This document shows positions 1-4,867 of a stretch of DNA of 8,667 nt, piece by piece (the first letter of the stretch is position 1; each line of letters begins with the position of its first letter). The translations under genes were made by a program, and so were the position numbers. The DNA is from Oscillospiraceae bacterium (lineage in GTDB: Bacteria > Bacillota > Clostridia > Oscillospirales > Ruminococcaceae), in the NCBI GenBank assembly GCA_017396055.1, contig JAFQND010000224.1, forward strand, positions 1-8,667, read 5' to 3'. The notes below the pieces were generated by a model, which ran no database searches, was not told where the DNA came from, and saw only the letters and a list, made by a program, of their open reading frames with translations.

Positions 1-1
1 C

Positions 2-1129
2 ATCGGCGGCGTAGGCGCAGTTGTCGGCTTCCTGCCCCTGGTCATGGTCATGTACTTCTTCATCGCCCTGCTGGAAGACTGAGGCTATATGTCCCGTGCT
101 TCTGTAGTGCTGGACCCCATCTTCAAAAAAGTCGGTCTGTCCGGCAAATCCGTTATCCCCTTTGTCATCGGCATCGGCTGTGCCATTCCCGGCGTCATGG
201 CTTCCCGCACCATCCGCAACGAGCGTGAACGCCGTGCCACCGCCATGCTGACCCCCTTCATGCCCTGCGGTGCAAAAATTCCTGTCATCGCACTGTTCGC
301 CGGTGCCTTCTTCGACGATGCCGGCTGGGTCAGCTTTGCCATGTATGCGACCGGTATCGTGCTGATCTTCCTGTGCGCTCTGCTGGTCAACCGCATCGCC
401 GGATACAAAGTCAAAAAATCCTTCTTCATCATCGAGCTGCCCGAGTATAAATTCCCCACCCTCTGGGGCGCTTTCAAATCCATGTGCAGCCGCGGCTGGG
501 CTTATGTCGTCAAGGCAGCCACCATCATTCTGGTCTGCAACACCGTCGTTCAGATCATGCAGTCCTTTGACTGGAGCTTCAAGCTTGCCGAGTCGGCAGA
601 CACCTCCATCCTTGCTTCCATCGCCGGTCCCTTTGCCTATATCCTCTTCCCCGTGGTCGGTGTTCTGAGCTGGCAGCTTGCCGCAGCAGCCGTCACCGGC
701 TTCATCGCAAAAGAAAACGTCGTCGGCACTCTGGCTGTCTGCTTTGTCGGCCTTGAAAATCTGATCGACACCGAAGAACTGGCTCTGATGGAAGGTGCCG
801 GCACCGAAGTCGCCGCTGCTTTCGCCATCAGCAAAGCCGCTGCCCTTGCTCACCTGATGTTCAACCTGTTCACTCCCCCCTGCTTCGCTGCCATCGGCGC
901 CATGAACTCCGAAATGAAGAGTGCCAAATGGCTCTGGGGCGGTATCGGTCTGCAGCTTGCTGTGGGCTTCACCGTGGGTTATCTGGTGTTCCAGGTCGGC
1001 ACTCTCCTCACCGAGGGCGTTCTGGCAAAAGGATTCTTCGCCGGTCTGATCGCTGTCGCAGCAGCAGCTGCTGTCGTCATCGCACTGATCAGAAAGACCG
1101 ACGCGGAACTGAAAACCGCAAAAAAATAA
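2..1129 (+). CDS. feoB: Ferrous iron transporter FeoB, C-terminal part, interrupted by in-frame TGA
   Basis: FeoB is the inner-membrane Fe(II) uptake protein: an N-terminal GTP-binding domain (outside the window) followed by a polytopic membrane domain, part of which is seen here. The frame is open from base 2 and reads FeoB sequence on both sides of a TGA at 80-82: upstream a hydrophobic helix ending in LLED, downstream GYMSRASVVLDP. Conserved Gate-type motifs follow: IGIGCAIPGVMASRTIRNERERR, split here as IGIGCAIPG and VMASRTI, then TPFMPCGAKIPVIALFAGAFF, with the two membrane cysteines retained. The C-terminal part carries FTPPCFAAIGAMNSE and several hydrophobic segments, and stops at TAA 1127-1129. 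No frameshift is present; only the single TGA breaks the frame. A separate polypeptide could start at ATG 89, seven bases after the TGA. The next gene encodes a FeoB-associated protein, 27 bp downstream. Identity as FeoB is nearly certain; whether the TGA is read through is unknown. Confidence 0.93.
80..82 (+). other. In-frame TGA in feoB, candidate selenocysteine codon or nonsense mutation
   Basis: The TGA replaces the variable residue of the FeoB segment LED-x-GYM. In known FeoB proteins this position holds Ser, Cys, Val or Ile, so a Cys-to-selenocysteine exchange or a one-base nonsense change (from TGT, TGC, TCA or TGG) are both possible. Conserved FeoB sequence continues in the same frame on both sides. 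I see nothing in the window (no sel genes) that settles which is true. Confidence 0.6.
91..115 (+). promoter_or_regulatory. Hairpin just after the feoB TGA, possible bacterial SECIS-like element
   Basis: An outer stem GTCC (91-94) with GGAC (112-115), a C95/T111 mismatch, an inner stem GTGCT (96-100) with AGTGC (106-110, two G-U pairs), and a five-base loop TCTGT (101-105). The loop starts 18 bases after the TGA, inside the spacing known for bacterial SECIS elements, and contains a GU. Against it, neither of the first two loop bases is G, which the usual bacterial consensus wants, and the hairpin lies in a coding region where chance pairing is common. Confidence 0.35.
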
Positions 1130-1156
1130 ACCAATCTACATATTGAGGTGATCGAC

Positions 1157-1339
1157 ATGACCGATATCATCGTTATCCTGATCCTTCTGGTGATCGTCGG
1201 CGCTGCCGTCGCTTATATCATCAGAGAGAAAAAGCGCGGTGCAAAGTGCATCGGCTGCCCCCACAGCAAGACCTGCGGCTCCAAAGGCGGATGCGGCGGA
1301 AACTGCAGCGGCTGCAGCGGCTCCGGCCCCGAACAATAA
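1157..1339 (+). CDS. FeoB-associated Cys-rich membrane protein
   Basis: A 60-residue protein with one N-terminal membrane helix (about residues 3-23, TDIIVILILLVIVGAAVAY), a short basic stretch (REKKRG), and a cysteine/glycine-rich tail with CIGC, TCG, GGCGGNC and SGC. This is the layout of the FeoB-associated Cys-rich membrane protein family (Pfam PF12669), which is found next to feoB in Firmicutes. Its role is not firmly established; iron handling at the membrane or a link to the transporter is the usual suggestion, filling a place similar to FeoC in other bacteria. I chose ATG 1157 because GAGGTG (1145-1150) sits six bases upstream; a GTG at 1148 would start inside that binding site. The gene is 27 bp behind feoB and followed by a terminator, so it is likely the last gene of the feo transcript. 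Confidence 0.85.
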   Translation: MTDIIVILILLVIVGAAVAYIIREKKRGAKCIGCPHSKTCGSKGGCGGNCSGCSGSGPEQ

Positions 1340-1345
1340 CTGAAA

Positions 1346-1380
1346 AGCGGCTCGCGTTTACCGGCGGGCCGCTCTTTTTT
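1346..1380 (+). terminator. Rho-independent terminator of the feo operon
   Basis: A ten-pair GC-rich stem, AGCGGCTCGC (1346-1355) with GGCGGGCCGCT region 1364-1373 including one T-G wobble, an eight-base loop, and a run of six T after one C (1375-1380). It begins seven bases after the stop of the Cys-rich protein gene. Confidence 0.9.
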
Positions 1381-1398
1381 ATCCGCAGGCTTTGACTG

Positions 1399-1427
1399 TT
1401 GCCAAAAACGCGGAATTATGGTAAACT
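1399..1427 (+). promoter_or_regulatory. Promoter of the DtxR-family regulator gene
   Basis: TTGCCA (1399-1404), a 17-bp spacer, and TAAACT (1422-1427) preceded by TGG, an extended -10. The start codon lies 39 bp further on. A TTGACT at 1392-1397 is an alternative -35 but lacks a good -10 at the right distance. Confidence 0.65.
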
Positions 1428-1437
1428 ATATTATAGT
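1425..1437 (+). promoter_or_regulatory. 13-bp palindrome at the regulator promoter, candidate operator
   Basis: ACTATA (1425-1430), central T, TATAGT (1432-1437): perfect arms that overlap the 3' end of the -10 and the likely transcription start. A repressor bound here would block transcription, so autoregulation by the encoded DtxR-type protein is a natural guess. It is shorter than the usual DtxR/IdeR box, and AT-rich palindromes arise easily by chance. Confidence 0.4.
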
Positions 1438-1465
1438 GACTGCCCGTCAAAGGAGGGAACTGCTG

Positions 1466-1846
1466 ATGTCCATTTATGAATCTGCCGAAAACTATCTCGA
1501 AACCATCCTGTCGCTGAAGAACAAATCCGGCTCGGTACGTTCCATCGATATTGCCAATGACCTCGGCGTGTCGAAACCCAGTGTCAGCATCGCCATGAAA
1601 AAGCTGCGTGAGGGTGGATATATCGAAATGGACCCCGAAGGTCTGATCACCCTTCTCCCCGCCGGCATGGAGATCGCACTGCGCATTTACGAGCGTCACC
1701 GGGTGCTGACAAAGCTCTTTGTTCTGCTGGGAGTCAGTGAAGAGACCGCCGCTGCGGATGCCTGTAAGATCGAGCATTATCTCAGCGAGGAGACCTATCA
1801 GAAGATCCTGGAGCACGCAGAAAAATTTGATCGTCTTAATGACTGA
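1466..1846 (+). CDS. DtxR-family iron-dependent transcriptional regulator
   Basis: A 126-residue metal-responsive repressor of the DtxR/MntR family: N-terminal winged helix (about residues 5-65, with SVRSIDIANDLGVSKPSVS as helix-turn-helix) and a metal-binding dimerisation domain. It lacks the C-terminal SH3-like domain of DtxR itself, so it is the short form. By eye alignment the primary metal site is N9, C100, E103, H104: the C-K-I-E-H order matches the Cys-x-x-Glu-His of iron-responsive DtxR, whereas MntR has Glu in place of Cys. H78 is also kept, but the ancillary-site Glu and second His of DtxR appear to be T82 and A96. N9 in place of Met/Asp is unusual. ATG 1466 has AAAGGAGGG eight bases upstream. 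The neighbouring feo genes suggest control of iron uptake. It has its own promoter and is closely followed by the next gene. Confidence 0.92.
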   Translation: MSIYESAENYLETILSLKNKSGSVRSIDIANDLGVSKPSVSIAMKKLREGGYIEMDPEGLITLLPAGMEIALRIYERHRVLTKLFVLLGVSEETAAADACKIEHYLSEETYQKILEHAEKFDRLND

Positions 1847-1859
1847 GAAAGGGCTTACC

Positions 1860-2630
1860 ATGAAGAATCTGAAGGATCACATCTGGCTTTGGGGACAGAC
1901 TCCCGGAAGCCATCATCACAGCGGAAACACCTATCTTCTGCCGGGTGTCAACCGGATGACTCCGGAGGAGGGACTTGATTTCTTCGGCATCTCCAATGTC
2001 TGCAGAGTCAAGATGCAGACGGACGCAGGCCGTTCTTTCGTTGACGAGATGGGTCTGCCGGAAAAAGCAAAGAAGCTCTGTCTGTCGCTGGTGGGTGCCG
2101 GCGACCTTATGGACAACGACCTTGAGGATATTCTTCACATCGCAAAACGGGACAGCCGTGTCTGCTCCGCTATCATGGACGATTTCATCAGCGAAAAAAG
2201 AATGGTGCTCTTTCCGCCCGAAGAACTGAAAAAGCTGAAAGCAAGGCTTCACACCGACGCAGAGCGAAAAGTCGAGCTCTGGTCAGTCATCTATGAACGT
2301 GATCTCTGCAAACCCATTGAAACCAGAGCAAGAGAGTTTGACCTGACCACCTTCTGGACCTGGTATGGCGACAATCTGGCCGCACAGGCCGAAAACTATG
2401 CCCGTATCCGTGAGATCACCGGCGGCGGCCGGATGATGCTGGGCGTTTATATGTATGACTACGGCGGCAGAAAACCGCTGTCTGATGAGGTCATGATCCG
2501 TCAGTTGGAATTTGTACGCGAAAAATTCGAAGCCGGTGAGATCGAAGGAATGGTCCTCTGTTCCAACTGTATTGCCGACCTCGGTCTTCATGCGGTGGAT
2601 GTCACCCGGGAATGGATCGCAGCACTCTGA
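1860..2630 (+). CDS. Conserved hypothetical protein, TIM-barrel glycosidase-like
   Basis: A 256-residue soluble protein with no signal peptide. I do not recognise a named function. The pattern resembles a family of uncharacterised proteins with a glycoside-hydrolase-like (beta/alpha)8 fold: an N-terminal HIWLWGQTPGSHH segment, SAIMDDF with two adjacent acids at D107-D108, TFWTWYG from T164, and a late strand MMLGVYMYDYGG, all typical of barrel strand ends rich in Trp, Asp and His. The acids at 107-108 are the best candidates for an active site, but this is inference. ATG 1860 is chosen because AGAAAGGG lies just upstream and the protein family-like sequence starts there; an open frame extends upstream through the regulator gene in another frame and is not counted. 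It begins 13 bp after the DtxR-type gene, so the two are probably co-transcribed. A bidirectional terminator follows the TGA. Confidence 0.82.
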   Translation: MKNLKDHIWLWGQTPGSHHHSGNTYLLPGVNRMTPEEGLDFFGISNVCRVKMQTDAGRSFVDEMGLPEKAKKLCLSLVGAGDLMDNDLEDILHIAKRDSRVCSAIMDDFISEKRMVLFPPEELKKLKARLHTDAERKVELWSVIYERDLCKPIETRAREFDLTTFWTWYGDNLAAQAENYARIREITGGGRMMLGVYMYDYGGRKPLSDEVMIRQLEFVREKFEAGEIEGMVLCSNCIADLGLHAVDVTREWIAAL

Positions 2631-2638
2631 TACGAAAT

Positions 2639-2670
2639 AACTCCTGTCCCTGAAAAAGGACAGGAGTTTC
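2639..2670. terminator. Bidirectional terminator between convergent genes
   Basis: An 11-bp perfect stem AACTCCTGTCC (2639-2649) with GGACAGGAGTT (2658-2668) and an eight-base loop containing five A. On the plus strand the stem ends in TTT; on the minus strand the loop reads TTTTT and the stem is followed by TTATTT. It lies between the plus-strand gene ending at 2630 and the minus-strand gene ending at 2674, so it can serve both. Confidence 0.85.
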
Positions 2671-2673
2671 GCT

Positions 2674-3012
2674 TTATTTCCAACCTGCCCAGGTCTCCGG
2701 CTGATAGCCGAGGGTTGCCTGTTTTCCGTTGCGGACGACGGGTGTTTTGAACAGTTTGGGATTTTCCAGCAGCTTTTCGGTCTTGGCATCGGGCAGAAGA
2801 TAGCGCATCAGTTCAACGACGGAAGATTTTGCATCCCAGTTGATCAGTTCATCGATGCCGCCGACCGCAGCACTGACCGCCTTCAGCTCGCCGGGGCTCA
2901 TGCCCTTTTTGGGCAGGTCGATCAGCTGATAGGGGATCTTTCGCTCTTTGAACCAGCGTTCGGCTTTTTTGGTGTCGAAGCATTTGGAGCTTCCGAAGAT
3001 CTGGATATTCAT
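2674..3012 (-). CDS. ArsC/Spx-like thioredoxin-fold protein
   Basis: A 112-residue protein of the ArsC/Spx/YffB family (Pfam PF03960). It opens with a beta strand and one cysteine, IQIFGSSKCFDTKKAERWF (Cys11), followed by ERKIPYQLIDLPKKGMSPGEL, the region before the central helices, and ends with TPVVRNGKQATLGYQPETW. Only one cysteine is at the redox site, so it is not a CxxC Spx. The arginines that bind arsenate in plasmid-type ArsC are not seen: the usual RPI is TPV, the usual GRP is GYQP, and the Arg after the active Cys is Lys. A general thiol redox or glutathione/bacillithiol-like role is therefore more likely than arsenate reduction. The start is supported by AAAGGAG (complement of 3024-3030), eleven bases upstream. 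It is single, transcribed away from the kinase gene from its own promoter. Confidence 0.9.
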   Translation of the reverse strand: MNIQIFGSSKCFDTKKAERWFKERKIPYQLIDLPKKGMSPGELKAVSAAVGGIDELINWDAKSSVVELMRYLLPDAKTEKLLENPKLFKTPVVRNGKQATLGYQPETWAGWK

Positions 3013-3050
3013 ACGGGGATCTTCTCCTTTCTGCGGCAGGTCATGCCACT

Positions 3051-3079
3051 ACTTTATCACAGCAGGTTTTCCCTGTCAA
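3051..3079 (-). promoter_or_regulatory. Promoter of the ArsC-like gene
   Basis: On the minus strand: TTGACA (complement of 3074-3079), exactly 17 bp, TAAAGT (complement of 3051-3056) with an extended -10 TGA. It lies 38 bp upstream of the start codon at 3012. Confidence 0.8.
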
Positions 3080-3093
3080 GACGGTGGTTTTTC

Positions 3094-3122
3094 TTGACTT
3101 TCGCTCCGAAAACCGATATCAT
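3094..3122 (+). promoter_or_regulatory. Promoter of the FGGY kinase gene
   Basis: TTGACT (3094-3099), 17-bp spacer, TATCAT (3117-3122), 35 bp before the kinase start codon. Its -35 is 14 bp from the -35 of the divergent promoter. Confidence 0.75.
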
Positions 3123-3157
3123 GAAACTATAGACCACGCCGCAAAGGAGAGCTTTCC

Positions 3158-4753
3158 ATGAAAAAAGAATTCGGAAAAGACGCCGTCCGTATGGGACATA
3201 CCTGTCTGGGTATCGAGCTGGGCTCCACCCGTATCAAGGCTGTACTCATCGACGAGAGCTATGCCCCCATTGCCTCGGGCAGCTGTGAATGGGAAAACAG
3301 ACTGGAAAACGGTATCTGGACCTATCATATCGACGAAGTATGGACAGGCCTGCAGGCCTGTGTCGCCGACCTGAAAAAAGATGTACAGGAAAAATTTGGT
3401 ATTCCCCTGACCGGTGCCGCCCTGATAGGCATCTCCGGCATGATGCACGGCTATCTCGCCTTTGATAAAGACGGCAACCTGCTGGCCCCCTTCCGCACCT
3501 GGCGCAACACCATCACCGAGGAAGCCGCAGCTGACCTGACCGAAAAATTCGGTTTCAATATCCCTCAGCGCTGGTCGGTCGCCCACCTCTGGCAGGCGAT
3601 CCTGAACGGTGAGCCCCATGTCAAGGAGATCGATCATCTGACCACTCTTGCCGGCTATGTCCACTGGAAACTGACCGGTCAGAAAGTCATGGGTGTGGGC
3701 GAAGCCTCCGGCATGTTCCCCATCGACAGCGCCACCGGCGATTACGACGAGCGGATGCTTGCCATCTTCGACAAGGCTGCCGCTGAAAAAGGCTTCCATA
3801 AACCGCTGCGTTCCCTGCTGCCGAAGGTGCTTTCCGCCGGCGAAGAAGCAGGCAAGCTGACCCCCGATGGTGCAAAACTTCTCTGCCCTGACGATGTTTT
3901 CTTTGACGGTGCTGTTTTCTGCCCGCCCGAAGGCGATGCCGGAACCGGTATGGTCGCCACCAACAGTGTTCTCCCCCGTACCGGAAACGTTTCTGCCGGT
4001 ACCTCGATCTTTGCCATGGCAGTGCTGGAACGTCCGCTCAAAAAGCTGCACACCGAGATCGATATGGTCACCACGCCCTCCGGTGACCCCGTAGCCATGG
4101 TCCACTGCAACAACTGCACCTCTGATATCAATGCCTGGGCAAACATGCTGATGGAATTTGCTTCCGCACTGGGCGTTACCGCCACCATGCCGGAAGTGCT
4201 GACTGCCATGTTCAGGAGCGCTCTGAAAGGCGAAGCCGACTGCGGCGGTGTCGTAAACTTCAACTATGTCTCGGGTGAGCATATCACCGGCATGGAAGAA
4301 GGCAGGCCTCTGCTGGTCCGCACCCCTGACAGCGATTTCAGCTTCGGCAACTTCTCCCGTGCTCAGCTCTATTCCGCTCTGGCAAGTCTGAAGATCGGTA
4401 TGGATATCCTGATGGAGGAGGGTGTCGAATTGGATACCCTCTATGGCCACGGCGGCTTCTTCAAGACAAAAGGAGTCGGACAGAAGATGCTCTCCGGTGC
4501 GCTGAACACTCCCATCGCCGTCATGGAGACCGCCGGAGAAGGCGGCCCCTGGGGCATGGCTCTGCTGGCTTCCTATATTGCCGGCAGAAAAACCTTCGCT
4601 TCGCTGGGCGAATATCTGAACAAAGAGATCTTTGCGGGCTCCAAGGGCGAGACCCTCACCCCAGATCCTGTCGACGCGGAAGGATTCAAAGCCTATATCG
4701 AGCGGTATAAGGCCTGTCTGCCCGCCGAAAAAGCTGCATTGAAACTGAAGTAA
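3158..4753 (+). CDS. FGGY-family carbohydrate kinase (xylulokinase-like)
   Basis: A 531-residue cytosolic sugar kinase of the FGGY family (COG1070), which transfers phosphate from ATP to a ketose or polyol. Two actin-like ATPase domains can be followed: [15 protein letters not shown] near residues 18-32 (phosphate 1 motif, with Glu in place of the more common Asp), [15 protein letters not shown] corresponding to SGQMHG of xylulokinases, FRTWRNT for the substrate-side WxDxR region, [12 protein letters not shown] with the likely catalytic base D260, NVSAGTSIF (phosphate 2), and [20 protein letters not shown] plus [12 protein letters not shown] (adenosine motif). The length is normal for the family. 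ATG 3158 has AAAGGAGA seven bases upstream. The exact sugar cannot be read from the sequence; xylulose, ribulose or a polyol are reasonable candidates. It has its own promoter and terminator, but the next operon begins 114 bp downstream on the same strand, so a shared pathway is possible. Confidence 0.92.
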   Translation: MKKEFGKDAVRMGHTCLGIELGSTRIKAVLIDESYAPIASGSCEWENRLENGIWTYHIDEVWTGLQACVADLKKDVQEKFGIPLTGAALIGISGMMHGYLAFDKDGNLLAPFRTWRNTITEEAAADLTEKFGFNIPQRWSVAHLWQAILNGEPHVKEIDHLTTLAGYVHWKLTGQKVMGVGEASGMFPIDSATGDYDERMLAIFDKAAAEKGFHKPLRSLLPKVLSAGEEAGKLTPDGAKLLCPDDVFFDGAVFCPPEGDAGTGMVATNSVLPRTGNVSAGTSIFAMAVLERPLKKLHTEIDMVTTPSGDPVAMVHCNNCTSDINAWANMLMEFASALGVTATMPEVLTAMFRSALKGEADCGGVVNFNYVSGEHITGMEEGRPLLVRTPDSDFSFGNFSRAQLYSALASLKIGMDILMEEGVELDTLYGHGGFFKTKGVGQKMLSGALNTPIAVMETAGEGGPWGMALLASYIAGRKTFASLGEYLNKEIFAGSKGETLTPDPVDAEGFKAYIERYKACLPAEKAALKLK

Positions 4754-4761
4754 ATTTTCCC

Positions 4762-4791
4762 GGGGAGCCGATATTTTCGGCTCCTCTTTTT
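4762..4791 (+). terminator. Rho-independent terminator of the kinase gene
   Basis: GGAGCCGA (4764-4771) pairs perfectly with TCGGCTCC (4777-4784), extended by one wobble and one G-C pair to 4762/4786, with a five-base loop TATTT and a TCTTTTT run to 4791. The last T bases abut the -35 of the next promoter. Confidence 0.92.
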
Positions 4792-4792
4792 G

Positions 4793-4821
4793 TTGACAAC
4801 CGTCTTCGGAAAAGATACAAT
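4793..4821 (+). promoter_or_regulatory. Promoter of the glycyl radical enzyme operon
   Basis: TTGACA (4793-4798), 17-bp spacer, TACAAT (4816-4821): one mismatch from the sigma-A consensus. Transcription should start near 4828, leaving a leader of about 40 bases before the start codon at 4868. Confidence 0.85.
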
Positions 4822-4824
4822 AAA

Positions 4825-4841
4825 GGCAGATCATATGTGCC
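4825..4841 (+). promoter_or_regulatory. Imperfect 17-bp dyad at the GRE transcription start, candidate operator
   Basis: GGCA-G-AT-CAT-AT-G-TGCC: four-base outer arms GGCA (4825-4828) and TGCC (4838-4841) and an inner AT/AT pair, centred at 4833. It covers the expected transcription start, a usual place for a repressor site. The length suits a LacI- or GntR-type dimer, but no regulator gene is seen in the window next to this operon, and the arms are short. Confidence 0.35.
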
Positions 4842-4867
4842 GTTCGTACCCTTCAGGAGGATATGTT

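Noticed and set aside
1392..1420. Alternative promoter with TTGACT at 1392 for the regulator
   Set aside because: Its 17-bp partner reads ATTATG, clearly worse than TTGCCA with the extended -10 TAAACT.
1719..1859. Upstream extension of the barrel-protein gene into the regulator gene
   Set aside because: The extension lies out of frame inside the regulator coding sequence and shows no protein-like pattern; ATG 1860 with a purine-rich site upstream fits better.
3119..4834. 571-codon open frame on the minus strand over the kinase gene
   Set aside because: It mirrors the kinase coding frame, has no recognisable motifs, and crosses the kinase promoter and terminator. It is an effect of codon bias on the opposite strand.
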